DNA of 64,000 bases, from the NCBI GenBank assembly GCA_934446065.1, contig CAKSDP010000003.1, positions 35,349-99,348 on the forward strand, written 5' to 3'. The position numbers and the translations under genes are program-made. Source of the stretch: an uncultured Eubacteriales bacterium. GTDB lineage: Bacteria > Bacillota > Clostridia > Oscillospirales > CAG-272. Below, piece after piece: positions 26,305 through 35,899 of the stretch. The notes beneath the pieces were generated by a model that worked only from the letters and a program-made list of their open reading frames with translations, made no database searches and was not told the origin of the DNA. Within the stretch, counting starts at the first letter, position 1; every line of letters starts with the position of its first letter.

Positions 26305-28482
26305 TCACGCGTCCGCCGCACGAAGCGCCTGAATCAGGCGGGAATTTTCAAGGTTTCGTTTTTCCGTTGTACGTATGTAGGTGAAGCGGTAGGCTTCAAG
26401 CACGGGGTCGATGCACTCGGCACCGATTAGCTGCATCTCGTCAAGCACGAGGATCGCTATGCGCAGCTTTACATAGCCGACAGAAACCCCGCTCGAGCGC
26501 ATGAGATTTGTAAGTGCGCGGATGCTGAATATCTCATGATCCATGCGAAGCTCGTTGCGGAGCAGGCTGTACACGGACGCGAAATCGTCACGCGTCGGGA
26601 TATTGCCGCGCACAAGCTCGAGCGGGATTGCCGCGCCGCGCTCATAACAGTCGATAATTTCGGCAAATTTATCCGACTCTGTGCACTCGCGGAGATACGC
26701 GCTCTGAGTAAGGCGGAGATCCTTCACGATAAACTGAAGGCTTTTATGCCCCTGAAACTCGTTTATATCAAGGGTAAACAGGACGTCCACCTCGTCGCCC
26801 GGATACACGTCGTAATCCTCGGGAATATGCCTGAAGCACATGGCGGACACGTATTCCGAGCCGCATTTCAGGGTGAATTTCGTATGCTTGCCCGCGCCGA
26901 CGGTACCGAGGTCGGTAACGGGAACTGAATTCATTCGGAAAACAGGCATGGGATTTGCGACGCCGAACGGCTCGAGCAGATAAAGCTCCGACGCCTGACG
27001 CATGGTCACGTCGTCCTTTGTGATCAGCATCTCGTAATCGACGGTCGGAGGATGCGGTTCCGTACCGAGCGACTGTTCCGCAAAAGCCGAAAGTCTCTCT
27101 CTCAGCGCAGGCAGATTCTCACGCTTGACGGAAAGTCCTGCGGCGAGCTCATGTCCGCCGTACTTCTCAAGCAGGTCGGAGCACGAATGAAGCGCTTCGA
27201 CGAGGTTCATCCCCTTCACGCTTCTGCCGGAGCCTTTTCCGATATCATCACCGGACGGCTCTCCGTCAACCGAGCCTTCAAATGATATGAGGATCGACGG
27301 GCGTGCGTACTTTTCGGTGATGCGCGACGCCACGATCCCGATGATCCCGTGGTGCCACGAATCATCGTCGAGCACGATGACGGGCGCTGTACGCAGTTCT
27401 GCGTCCGCCTCGATCTTGGCGCTCGCCGAATCCGCGATAACGTTCTCCTCGTGCTGCCTTTCGCAGTTGATCTCGCAAAGCTTCTGCGCAAGGCGGTCGG
27501 CTTTGATCCTGTCCTGTTCAAGGAAAAGCGAGACGGCGATACCCGCGCTGCTTATGCGGCCGGCGGCGTTGATCCTCGGGGCGATGGAGAAGCTGATATA
27601 GCCGGATGTTATCTTCCTTGCAGCCGACTGCTTCTTTGACTCTCCCGCGACGGCATCCATGAGGGCGACAAGCCCCGGACGGTCGCTGTGCTCGATGCGG
27701 GCAAGTCCCGCCGAGACGATCAGTCGGTTCTCGTCCTTGAGCGGCATGACATCGGCGACGGTGCCTATTGCGACGAGGTCGATATACCTCTCCGCCACAC
27801 GCTTTGCCGCGGCGTACATATCATCTCCGGAGTGCAGCTTTTCAAGCGCACAAAGGAGCTTGAACACGACGCCGACGCCCGCAAGCTCTTTGAACGGGTA
27901 TTCGCAGTCGGGGCGGTGCGGATTCACGACGGCATAGGCATCCGGCAGCTCGCTGTGACATTCGTGGTGATCGGTAACGATCAAAGTCATTCCGAGATCG
28001 CGGCAGAGCGCCGCCTCGGCTACGGCTGTGATTCCGGTATCGACTGTTATGACAAGCGACACGCCGTCGGACGAAAAGCTTCGCACGGCGCTCTCGGACA
28101 TTCCGTAGCCTTCGCCGATACGGTTGGGTATATAGTAATCCGCGTTTGCGGAAATTGATCTCAAATATAAAAGAAGCGCGCTGACGGACGTAACTCCGTC
28201 AACGTCGTAATCGCCGTACACGATAATTTTCTCGCCCGACGACACCGCATCAAGAATACGGCGTGCGGCAGGCTCCATATCTTTCATCAAAAACGGATCG
28301 TGAAGAAGGGCTTCCTTTTTCGCGATGAACGCATCGGCGGCATCGCTTCCGGTACATCCCCTGTTCGCGAGTAGCTCAGCCGTCACCGGGGTGACGCCGA
28401 GGTCGGCTGCGATCGCCGATATATCGGAACCGTCTGCCCTGCGTCCGTTTGTCAGGTTCCATTCATATTTGTATTTTCTCAT
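26305..28482 (-). CDS. recJ: Single-stranded-DNA-specific exonuclease RecJ
   Basis: RecJ 5'-3' exonuclease, 725 aa. DHH-family motifs are visible: DYDVDGVTS (91-99) and VTDHHECHSELPDAYAVVNP (DHH at 171-173). The DHHA1 region has SWHHGIIGIVASRITEKY and GSGRSVKGMNLVEAL, and an OB-fold domain follows. A C-terminal extension of about 150 residues beyond the E. coli-type core is common in Firmicutes. The ribosome site is weak. It is followed by rel with a 28-bp gap. Confidence 0.95.
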   Translation of the reverse strand: MRKYKYEWNLTNGRRADGSDISAIAADLGVTPVTAELLANRGCTGSDAADAFIAKKEALLHDPFLMKDMEPAARRILDAVSSGEKIIVYGDYDVDGVTSVSALLLYLRSISANADYYIPNRIGEGYGMSESAVRSFSSDGVSLVITVDTGITAVAEAALCRDLGMTLIVTDHHECHSELPDAYAVVNPHRPDCEYPFKELAGVGVVFKLLCALEKLHSGDDMYAAAKRVAERYIDLVAIGTVADVMPLKDENRLIVSAGLARIEHSDRPGLVALMDAVAGESKKQSAARKITSGYISFSIAPRINAAGRISSAGIAVSLFLEQDRIKADRLAQKLCEINCERQHEENVIADSASAKIEADAELRTAPVIVLDDDSWHHGIIGIVASRITEKYARPSILISFEGSVDGEPSGDDIGKGSGRSVKGMNLVEALHSCSDLLEKYGGHELAAGLSVKRENLPALRERLSAFAEQSLGTEPHPPTVDYEMLITKDDVTMRQASELYLLEPFGVANPMPVFRMNSVPVTDLGTVGAGKHTKFTLKCGSEYVSAMCFRHIPEDYDVYPGDEVDVLFTLDINEFQGHKSLQFIVKDLRLTQSAYLRECTESDKFAEIIDCYERGAAIPLELVRGNIPTRDDFASVYSLLRNELRMDHEIFSIRALTNLMRSSGVSVGYVKLRIAILVLDEMQLIGAECIDPVLEAYRFTYIRTTEKRNLENSRLIQALRAADA

Positions 28483-28528
28483 ATTTTACAGTGTTCCATT
28501 CTGATTTTGCTCTTTTTGTGCGTCCGCA

Positions 28529-28975
28529 TTATTTCAAGTGTTTGTTCGCATTTTCGACAATTGCGGTTATTCTGATCTCAGGCTCCCGAGCACGCTTTCG
28601 CTTTTCTGCAATCGCCGATATCCCGAATGCGGCAGCAAATCCTGCGATTGCCGAAATCAGTGATGCGTTCTGATTCGCCGAAAAATGATATGCAGCCGCA
28701 TAAAATGCTGCGGCGATGATAAGCGGCAGGAGAAACAGCATCGCTGCGGGGAGCAGGACGGAGGATTCGCCCGCTTCGACCGTCACAACATCGCCGACTG
28801 CGGCACCGACAGGGTTCTTCGCACGCGCACGTGCACTTTTGCCTTTGCCGAATATTCTCGCCATGGGGCACGACGATCCGCAGGAATTATGGCAGCCGTC
28901 GCACATAGCTGCACGCGAGACTTCGACCACGGCGTAACCGTCCGCCGTCCCGACGACCTTGGCTCTCTGCGTCAT
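28529..28975 (-). CDS. RseC/MucC-like SoxR-reducing-system protein
   Basis: Small protein of 148 aa with an N-terminal cysteine motif CDGCHNSCGSSC, a beta-rich KNPVGAAVGDVVTVEAG stretch and two transmembrane helices (about residues 72-95 and 100-120), then a basic tail. This layout is that of the RseC/MucC family, whose members associate with Rnf/Rsx electron-transfer complexes. In Clostridia such proteins often occur near Rnf genes or, as here, alone. GAGGGGGTG precedes the ATG. The role is inferred from family only. Confidence 0.85.
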   Translation of the reverse strand: MTQRAKVVGTADGYAVVEVSRAAMCDGCHNSCGSSCPMARIFGKGKSARARAKNPVGAAVGDVVTVEAGESSVLLPAAMLFLLPLIIAAAFYAAAYHFSANQNASLISAIAGFAAAFGISAIAEKRKRAREPEIRITAIVENANKHLK

Positions 28976-29002
28976 GCCGACACCCCCTCGATTTCAAACA
29001 TC

Positions 29003-30604
29003 TCAATCGGATATATGCTTCGGCGGAGCAAATTCCGCCATGATCGCACGCGCGGTACGGATCCCGTCAACAGCCGCACTCATTATGCCGCCTGCGTATC
29101 CGGCGCCCTCTCCGCACGGGTATATATTGCCGCCGAAGGTGATCCGCCTGTCCTCGCCGCGCATTATGCGCACCGGGGCGGATGTTCTCGTTTCAACTCC
29201 GGTGAGCACCGCATCAGGTGCATTGAAGCCGCTGATCTTTTCGCCGAATTTTCTTATGCCGACCATAAGCATATCGCTCACAAAATCCGGCAGGACGGAC
29301 ACAAGATCCGTCTCGGTCACTTTTCCGTTCATGTATGTCGGCACGACGTCCTTTACGCTGCCGCTGCCACCGAGGAATTTTCCGACCGGCTGCATCGGGG
29401 CTGCAAAATTGCCGCCGCCCGCCGCAAAGGCTTTATGCTCAAGCTCGCGCTGAAACGATATTGCGCCGATGGCACTTCCGCCGAAATCCTCCGGCAGGAC
29501 GGACACGGCGAGTGCGGCATTGGAATTTCTGCCGTCGCGGGCGTGATAGCTCATGCCGTTCGTGACGACACCGCCCTCCTCCGACGCGGCAGGGACCACT
29601 ACTCCGCCGGGGCACATACAGAACGTATAGACCCCGCGCGCACCGGTGCGGTATGACAGCGCGTACTCCGCCGGAGGCAGTATTCCGAGCGCGGCGGCAT
29701 CGCCGTACATGGCGCGGTCGATGCTCTCACGCAGATGCTCCACCCTGACACCGACCGAAAACGGTTTCGGTATCACGGGATAGCCGTGATTCATAAGGAA
29801 GCTGTACGTATCACGCGAGCTGTGACCGATGGCGAGCACAAGTGCGCCGAACGGTATCGACGCGCCGCCGACTCCGACCGCGCCATCGGATATCTCATCA
29901 ACGCATCTGCCGTACTCGACCGTTCCGCCGAGACGGCGCACCTCACTGTCGATATTTGAGACAATCAGCCGCAAGATGTCCGTACCGATATGAGGCTTTG
30001 CCTGCCACAATATCGACTCGTCGGCGCCGAAGCGCACGAACTCATCGAGCACGCGCCCGCAGTATTTATCGCCGATCCTCGTAGTAAGCTTGCCGTCGGA
30101 GAATGTGCCGGCACCGCCTGCGCCGAACTGAATGTTCGACCTCGGCGAAAACTCGCCGCCGCTCATGAATCGCTCCACGGCTGCGGCACGCGATGCGACA
30201 TCTCCGCCGCGCTCGAGCACGAGCGGAGCATAGCCGTTCCGCGCAAGCTCAAGCGCACAGAACATTCCGGCGGGGCCGAAGCCGACTATCACCGGTCGAT
30301 GCTCAAGGGGGCGTGAGCCGAAGCAAAGCTCGTCCGGCTCATCCGCGATAAGCTTCAGGTCGCGGACGCCCTTCAGGCGCTCAGCCGTTCCCGGGTCGAG
30401 CGCGGCTCTCGCCGACACGGAGCAGACGAGGAGAATGTTATCCTTGTGTCTCGCGTCGATGGACTTCCGCCTGATGCGGACGCGCTCGACCGCGCCGAGG
30501 ATCCCGGCACGGCGAAAGATATGCTTTGCTTTGTCGAGCGCTTCCCTCTCGTCGGCGCCGACCGGTATTTTAAGATTTTCTGCAATTACGGTGTAGTTTG
30601 TCAT
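29003..30604 (-). CDS. FAD-dependent dehydrogenase (uncharacterised clostridial family)
   Basis: Flavoprotein of 533 aa. The dinucleotide-binding GFGPAGMFCALELARNGY lies near residue 110, with VLERGGDVASRA behind it, and FSDGKLTTRIGD, GALVLAIGHSSRDTY and YPCGEGAGYAGGIMSAAVDG later. The first 95 residues form a separate small domain seen in this family (COG2509-like). The natural electron donor and acceptor are unknown. It overlaps the cdaR stop by 4 bp (ATGA), taking the place where glmM stands in Bacillus. Confidence 0.88.
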   Translation of the reverse strand: MTNYTVIAENLKIPVGADEREALDKAKHIFRRAGILGAVERVRIRRKSIDARHKDNILLVCSVSARAALDPGTAERLKGVRDLKLIADEPDELCFGSRPLEHRPVIVGFGPAGMFCALELARNGYAPLVLERGGDVASRAAAVERFMSGGEFSPRSNIQFGAGGAGTFSDGKLTTRIGDKYCGRVLDEFVRFGADESILWQAKPHIGTDILRLIVSNIDSEVRRLGGTVEYGRCVDEISDGAVGVGGASIPFGALVLAIGHSSRDTYSFLMNHGYPVIPKPFSVGVRVEHLRESIDRAMYGDAAALGILPPAEYALSYRTGARGVYTFCMCPGGVVVPAASEEGGVVTNGMSYHARDGRNSNAALAVSVLPEDFGGSAIGAISFQRELEHKAFAAGGGNFAAPMQPVGKFLGGSGSVKDVVPTYMNGKVTETDLVSVLPDFVSDMLMVGIRKFGEKISGFNAPDAVLTGVETRTSAPVRIMRGEDRRITFGGNIYPCGEGAGYAGGIMSAAVDGIRTARAIMAEFAPPKHISD

Positions 30605-31836
30605 TCGATCTTCACCTGCACGGGATACTCGCCTATCGGGTACAGATCGGCGGACATTCCGGAGACGGAGACCTCCGCGTTGACCGAAAGTGTTCCGGTG
30701 ATGTTGTTGTACTCCGAAAGATTCACGGTCACGGTAATATCGTCTGCCGTAAGCTTCAGAAGCTTTTCAGCCGTACCTCTGATCTGGACGCTGAGCGAGC
30801 TTGTCTGAAGCTCATACTTAAGCTTATCGGCGCCGAGCACCCTTATCGAATTCACGGTAAACGCCTTGACCGACGTTCCCTTGTGCGCAATCGAGACGCG
30901 TACGGTATCGGTATCGTCGGCGACGGTGGTTCCGGTCGGTGCGGTCAGCTTATAGACCTGCATCACGTTGGACGTGATCCGCCGCTCGTCAAGGATTGCG
31001 ACGGTGATAGAGTCGATCTTCTCCAGCGTTCCGGGATCGCCCTTCAGCTCCACGCTTGCAGGATCGAGAGTCACCGTAACGTTCTTATCGTTGTAGTAGC
31101 CGTTTTTGTAGTCCACCTTGAGCGGCACGGTCTTGGTCGTGGTTACGGGCACCGTCACCTTGATCTCCGAACGCGCGGGCTGGACATACCGCATATCGAT
31201 CGCGTTGCCGTCCTTGCCGATCAGCTCAACCTTGCCGACCGCGGAAACGGTAGATGATATCTCGCCGAGGTCAAGTGAGATCTGCGCGCAGTCTATGGTA
31301 TTTATGATCTCTCCGGGTCCTGTCACGCCGATGATCGTGTAATCGGGCACGGCATCTCCGAGCTCGCACCCCTGCGCGACCACGGCGCTCGTTACCTTTG
31401 CGACCACATCTATTTCCTTCGTGACCTTGGTATCGGTATAAACCGTAATATTTGAAACGGAAACCGAACCGATCCTTATCCCCGACGGGACCTCGCCCTG
31501 CACCTGAACGCTGTGTCTGCCGCTCTCGGTGATCGAACCGACATCCGCATAGAGGCGGATGCTGTCGGAGGTATATCTGTTGATATCGCTCTTGCGCCCG
31601 ACAACAGTGACATTCGCAGTGTTGCCGTAACCGCTGTAAACGTACAATCCCGACTCGGACTCGAGCAGTGAGGTATTCTCAAGCTCGATCGCCACGCCGT
31701 TGAACGTCTCCTCATAATCGGATGTTTCGATCTGCGTCACATACAGCCACAGCACAAAGGCGAACACGACGCACAGTATTTTCGGAACGATATCGTAACC
31801 GCCACGCTTTTTTTCGTTTGTATTTGTATTTTTCAT
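30601..31836 (-). CDS. cdaR: YbbR-domain protein CdaR, regulator of CdaA
   Basis: About 411 aa: a cytoplasmic start, one membrane helix (IVPKILCVVFAFVLWLYVTQ) and four extracytoplasmic YbbR-like beta repeats of about 80-90 residues each. CdaR binds and modulates the diadenylate cyclase CdaA in Firmicutes. The start is ATG 31836; a TTG five codons earlier is less likely. The Shine-Dalgarno site is poor, so coupling to cdaA, 27 bp upstream, is plausible. It is followed by a FAD dehydrogenase with a 4-bp overlap. Confidence 0.93.
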   Translation of the reverse strand: MKNTNTNEKKRGGYDIVPKILCVVFAFVLWLYVTQIETSDYEETFNGVAIELENTSLLESESGLYVYSGYGNTANVTVVGRKSDINRYTSDSIRLYADVGSITESGRHSVQVQGEVPSGIRIGSVSVSNITVYTDTKVTKEIDVVAKVTSAVVAQGCELGDAVPDYTIIGVTGPGEIINTIDCAQISLDLGEISSTVSAVGKVELIGKDGNAIDMRYVQPARSEIKVTVPVTTTKTVPLKVDYKNGYYNDKNVTVTLDPASVELKGDPGTLEKIDSITVAILDERRITSNVMQVYKLTAPTGTTVADDTDTVRVSIAHKGTSVKAFTVNSIRVLGADKLKYELQTSSLSVQIRGTAEKLLKLTADDITVTVNLSEYNNITGTLSVNAEVSVSGMSADLYPIGEYPVQVKIE

Positions 31837-31863
31837 AAGCGTACGCCCCAAAATAGAATTTTA

Positions 31864-32844
31864 TCAGCCGTCCGTCCGATCCGAGCCGGAGTTTGCCGCG
31901 TCCTTGTCATCGCCGGGTTCTGCGGGCTTTGAGTCCGCGCTACCGTCGGCATTGCCGATCTTGCCGATCGCTCCTCTGAGCGATCTTGTATTCATCAGAT
32001 ACTCAAGCTTTGTGCGGAAGCGTCCGTGACCGCGCTCCTCTGTTACAAGATATTCGTTCAGCGCTGCCGCGAGCGATTCTGCCGTGAATCCTCGTCTGAG
32101 CTTGCCCTCGGCGGCAAGCGAAATAACTCCCGTTTCCTCGGAGACGACTACGACCACGGCGTCGCTGTTCTCGCTTATGCCGAGCGCCGCGCGGTGCCGT
32201 GTGCCGAGATCGCGCGTTATCTCCTGACTCTGCGACAGAGGAAGAAGACATCCGGCGGCATACAGCCGCATATCGCGGATTATGAGCGCTCCGTCATGGA
32301 GCGGGGATTTGTTGAAAAATATATTTTTTATGAGCGGTACGGAGACCTGCGAGTCTATCACCGTTCCGGTGAGTATGAGGTCGCCGAGCTTCGTCGTGCG
32401 CTCAAACACGATGAGTGCGCCGGTTTTTTTCTCCGACATTTCCGCCGCAGCCTGCGCGACGGTCTCGATCATACCGGCCTTTTCGCGGTCGTCCTTTGAT
32501 TCTCCGAAGCTGCGCATTCCCTTGAGGGAGCCGCCTCCGACCTTCTCGAGCGCGGCGCGGAACTCCGGCTGAAATACTATAAGTATCGCGATTATTCCGA
32601 TCTGGAAGACGTTCTGCATAATATAGCTCAGGACCCTCATATGGATGAGGTTGCTGACGAAAAGCAGCAAAAGTATCGTAATTATGCCGACAGCGAGCTT
32701 TCCGGCACGTCTGTCGCGTATGAACTTGAACACGTAGTACAGTATTATCGCAACGAGCGCGATATCTATAAGATCTGCAAAGCGGAATGTCGAGAGATTT
32801 CTTACGATACTGTTCCAGTATTCGGCGGCTTTATCCCAAAACAC
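31864..32844 (-). CDS. cdaA: Diadenylate cyclase CdaA
   Basis: Membrane-bound enzyme making c-di-AMP from two ATP, about 326 aa. Three transmembrane helices lie within residues 25-95. The DAC domain shows DGA at 184-186 in LHDGALIIRD and RHR at 216-218 in GTRHRAALGISE, the two catalytic motifs. A GTG three codons upstream overlaps the AAGGAGG site, so the GTG at 32844 with 8-nt spacing is the better start. The C-terminal 40 residues are acidic and disordered. It heads a long operon. Confidence 0.96.
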   Translation of the reverse strand: MFWDKAAEYWNSIVRNLSTFRFADLIDIALVAIILYYVFKFIRDRRAGKLAVGIITILLLLFVSNLIHMRVLSYIMQNVFQIGIIAILIVFQPEFRAALEKVGGGSLKGMRSFGESKDDREKAGMIETVAQAAAEMSEKKTGALIVFERTTKLGDLILTGTVIDSQVSVPLIKNIFFNKSPLHDGALIIRDMRLYAAGCLLPLSQSQEITRDLGTRHRAALGISENSDAVVVVVSEETGVISLAAEGKLRRGFTAESLAAALNEYLVTEERGHGRFRTKLEYLMNTRSLRGAIGKIGNADGSADSKPAEPGDDKDAANSGSDRTDG

Positions 32845-32890
32845 AAGTCGCACCTCCTTCGGATATAATACAGGTATTATATAATATAAT

Positions 32891-32919
32891 AGTATACCAT
32901 AAAACTGTGCCTATTTCAA
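32891..32919 (-). promoter_or_regulatory. Promoter of the cdaA operon
   Basis: Minus-strand TTGAAA, 17-bp spacer, TATACT, about 47 bp before the cdaA start. It is the only strong promoter I see for the run from cdaA to mazG. Confidence 0.78.
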
Positions 32920-32969
32920 ACATTTTTTATGAATTATGAGGGAAAGCACACGATATTTTCACACCTCTA

Positions 32970-32998
32970 TTTACAGACAGCGCGATCGGTGCTATAAT
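32970..32998 (+). promoter_or_regulatory. Promoter of mtaB
   Basis: Plus-strand TTTACA, 17-bp spacer, TATAAT, ending 38 bp before the mtaB start. Divergent from the cdaA promoter in the same intergenic region. Confidence 0.8.
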
Positions 32999-33036
32999 CT
33001 ATAATAGATATTTATGCGCAAAACCGGAGAATGGTC

Positions 33037-34347
33037 ATGAATCCTACCGTATCCTTCTGCACTCTCGGGTGCAGGGTAAATCAATATGAATCAAGCGCCA
33101 TGTCAGCCGCCCTCGAGGAGGACGGCTTTACCGTCGTGCCGTTCGGCGATCCGTGCGACGTTTGCATCGTGAACACCTGCACGGTCACATCCGAAAGCGA
33201 CCGCAAAAGCCGTCAGATGATACGGCGCGCCGCCAAATATTCGTCGGGAAACGTGATCGTATGCGGCTGCTTTGCCGAGGTATCGGCGGACAGCGCCGCC
33301 GCGATCGACGGTGTCATTGCCGTGATCGGAAACAAAAACAAATCCGCCGTGACAGAGGCGGCAAAAGCGGCGGCTTCGGGCACAGGCGTGATCAATGCGG
33401 ACAAGCCGGACGGAGAATCCTTCGAGAGCTGCGATAACGCGATGCTCCTGCGTCCCGGCCGCGTTCGCTCGTTCATCAAGGTCGAAGACGGCTGCGAGGG
33501 TAGGTGCGCGTACTGCATCATTCCGAAGGCGCGCGGTCCCGTCCGCTCGAAATCGCCGGAGCTTGTTCTGCGCGAGGCGGCGGCTCTTGCCGCAGCAGGA
33601 TCGCCCGAGGTGATCCTCACGGGGATCGAGATATCGGCATACGGCGCCGATCTTCCTCGGAACGGGGACGGCTCGCGCTACGATCTGTCGTACCTCATAC
33701 GCGATGTTGCGAATCTTACCGATATCCGCCGAATTGCGATGGGATCGCTCGATCCGACGCTGATGACGGACGCATTTCTTGCGCGGATCGCGGAGGTACC
33801 GGAACTTGTGCGTCATTTTCACCTGTCGCTCCAAAGCGGATCGTCGGCAACGCTCGCGAGAATGCGGCGGCGCTACAATGCGGATCAGGCGATGCGCTTC
33901 ATCGAAGCCGCGCGGCGGTACTTCCCGGACGCAATGCTCAGCGCAGACGTGATCGTCGGCTTCCCCGGCGAGAGCGAAGCCGATTTTCTCGACAGCGCCC
34001 GCTTCTGTGAGGAGGCGGAGCTTCTTAACCTGCACATATTCCCGTATTCGGTGAGGCGCGGGACTGCGGCGGCAGAGATGGACGGACAGATCCCGGAAGA
34101 CGAAAAGAGACGCCGCGCCGAGGAGATGGAGCGTATGCACGAAGGTGTACGCTCACGGATAATGTCCCGCTACGCAGACAGAAAGGCTCCGGTCCACGTG
34201 CTGTTTGAGCGCAGCCGCGGCGGTATTCTTTCCGGGCACAGCGAACATTTCGTGGAGCTTGAGGTTCCGGGAGACGAGTCCCTTGTCGGTCGGATATGCC
34301 GCGTGATGCCGAACGCTGACGGAACCGGCGTCCTATATGACGAATGA
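33037..34347 (+). CDS. mtaB: tRNA t6A37 methylthiotransferase MtaB
   Basis: Radical SAM methylthiotransferase that converts t6A to ms2t6A at tRNA position 37, about 436 aa. The UPF0004 domain holds C12, C48 and C78 (GCRVN, NTCTV, CGCFAE). The radical SAM cluster is C153, C157 and C160 in CEGRCAYC. A C-terminal TRAM-like domain has KAPVHVLFE and GHSEHFVELEVPGD. The start is the ATG at 33037, 7 nt after GGAG; the ATG two codons earlier is too close. The order of motifs fits MtaB better than MiaB or RimO. Confidence 0.93.
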   Translation: MNPTVSFCTLGCRVNQYESSAMSAALEEDGFTVVPFGDPCDVCIVNTCTVTSESDRKSRQMIRRAAKYSSGNVIVCGCFAEVSADSAAAIDGVIAVIGNKNKSAVTEAAKAAASGTGVINADKPDGESFESCDNAMLLRPGRVRSFIKVEDGCEGRCAYCIIPKARGPVRSKSPELVLREAAALAAAGSPEVILTGIEISAYGADLPRNGDGSRYDLSYLIRDVANLTDIRRIAMGSLDPTLMTDAFLARIAEVPELVRHFHLSLQSGSSATLARMRRRYNADQAMRFIEAARRYFPDAMLSADVIVGFPGESEADFLDSARFCEEAELLNLHIFPYSVRRGTAAAEMDGQIPEDEKRRRAEEMERMHEGVRSRIMSRYADRKAPVHVLFERSRGGILSGHSEHFVELEVPGDESLVGRICRVMPNADGTGVLYDE

Positions 34348-34369
34348 CTGTTGAGGTAAACACAGAAAA

Positions 34370-35761
34370 ATGAACATACTTAAAAAATACATAGGCACGC
34401 GCGAATTCTACCTTCGCGTATTCGCACTGGCGATCCCGATAATGGTGCAGAACGGCATCACGAATTTCGTCAGTATGCTTGACAACATAATGGTCGGACG
34501 CGTCGGAACGCTCGAGATGACGGGAGTTGCCGTGGCAAACCAGCTCTTCTTCGTATTCTTCCTCTGCGTTTTCGGTACGGTATCGGGTGCGGGAATATTT
34601 GTGGCGCAGTTCCACGGAAACGGCGACACCGAGGGCATCCGCCGCACGTTCCGTTTCAAGCTGATATCAAGCTTTCTGATATCGGCGATCGGTATCGGAA
34701 TATTCCTGCTGTTCGGTCGCGATCTTATATCGATGTATCTGCGCGGCAGCGGAGAGAACAACCCCGCCGATGTTGCGGCGGCGCTCGAATTCGCATGGCA
34801 GTATCTGCTCATTATGCTCGTGGGGCTTTTGCCGTACGCGATCGTGCAGTGCTATTCGAGCACGCTGCGCGAGACCGGGCGTCCCCTGCTCCCGATGGTC
34901 GCGGGCGTCATCGCGGTCATAACGAACCTCGTGCTGAACACCGTTCTGATATTCGGCAAGCTCGGCGCTCCCCGCCTCGGCACGAACGGTGCCGCGATCG
35001 CGACGGTCATCTCCCGCTTTGTCGAGCTTCTGATCGTATCCGTTTGGACGTACATGAAGCGGCGCGACAATCCGTTCATCGTAGGTGCGCTGAAAAGCCT
35101 CCGCGTTCCGCTCTCGCTTGTGCGCGACATCACGATCAAGGGAATGCCGCTCATGCTGAACGAGACGCTGTGGTCCGCCGGCATCGCAATGCTCAGCCAG
35201 TGCTACTCCGAGCGCGGCATGGCGGTCGTTTCGGCGAACACGATCTGCCAGACCTTCTCGAATGTGTTTTCAACTGCTTTCATGGCGGTCGGCACCGCGA
35301 TCGGCATCATTCTCGGTCAGATGCTCGGAGCAGACAGAAAGGACGAGGCACGCGACTCGGCGCGAAAGCTGATCACATTCTCGGTCATGGTATCCGTTAT
35401 CGTATCGGCGCTGTTCTTTGTCGCATCGGCGTATATCCCGCTGATGTACAACACGTCCGACGAAATACGCATGACGGCTCACCGCATGATGCAGATATGC
35501 GCTGTGGCGATGCCGCTCGACGCGTTCGCGAACGCCGCGTACTTTACCCTGCGCTCCGGCGGAAAGACGCTTATAACGATCCTGTTTGACAGCTGCTTCG
35601 TCTGGGTCGTAAGCGTTCCAACAGCATACTTCCTGAGCCGGTACACTGCCGTGTCCATCTTCGTTATCTACGCGATATGCCAAGGCGAAAACTTCATAAA
35701 AGACGTGTTCGGCTTCATTCTCGTAAAGCGCGGCATTTGGGTAAAGAATATTGTAAAGTAA
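34370..35761 (+). CDS. MATE-family efflux transporter
   Basis: Twelve-helix membrane protein of 463 aa. The N-terminal part AIPIMVQNGITNFVSMLDNIMVGRVG and the second-half KGMPLMLNETLWSAGIAMLSQCYSERG are typical of the MatE repeats. It is likely a Na+ or H+ antiporter for cationic compounds; the substrate cannot be read. GAGGTAA is 11 nt before the ATG. It lies 22 bp after mtaB, probably co-transcribed, and is followed by a terminator. Confidence 0.9.
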   Translation: MNILKKYIGTREFYLRVFALAIPIMVQNGITNFVSMLDNIMVGRVGTLEMTGVAVANQLFFVFFLCVFGTVSGAGIFVAQFHGNGDTEGIRRTFRFKLISSFLISAIGIGIFLLFGRDLISMYLRGSGENNPADVAAALEFAWQYLLIMLVGLLPYAIVQCYSSTLRETGRPLLPMVAGVIAVITNLVLNTVLIFGKLGAPRLGTNGAAIATVISRFVELLIVSVWTYMKRRDNPFIVGALKSLRVPLSLVRDITIKGMPLMLNETLWSAGIAMLSQCYSERGMAVVSANTICQTFSNVFSTAFMAVGTAIGIILGQMLGADRKDEARDSARKLITFSVMVSVIVSALFFVASAYIPLMYNTSDEIRMTAHRMMQICAVAMPLDAFANAAYFTLRSGGKTLITILFDSCFVWVVSVPTAYFLSRYTAVSIFVIYAICQGENFIKDVFGFILVKRGIWVKNIVK

Positions 35762-35769
35762 AAAAGCAT

Positions 35770-35799
35770 AAAAAGCCTGTACGCTCGGACAGGCTTTTT
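35770..35799 (+). terminator. Terminator after the MATE gene
   Basis: Stem AAAAAGCCTGT / ACAGGCTTTTT with an 8-nt loop, 9 bp after the stop codon. The arms are A- and T-rich at the base, so it may work in both directions. Confidence 0.88.
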
Positions 35800-35808
35800 A
35801 TCGCGGGG

Positions 35809-35837
35809 TTTACATTACAGGAAAATCATGTTATAAT
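35809..35837 (+). promoter_or_regulatory. Promoter of the LRR surface-protein gene
   Basis: TTTACA, 17-bp spacer, TATAAT, directly after the MATE terminator and 62 bp before the LRR gene start. Confidence 0.8.
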
Positions 35838-35899
35838 TAAGAAGGAATTACATAATACACAGAAAACTGATACAAGAAAAATGAAAGGACTCCTCGATC

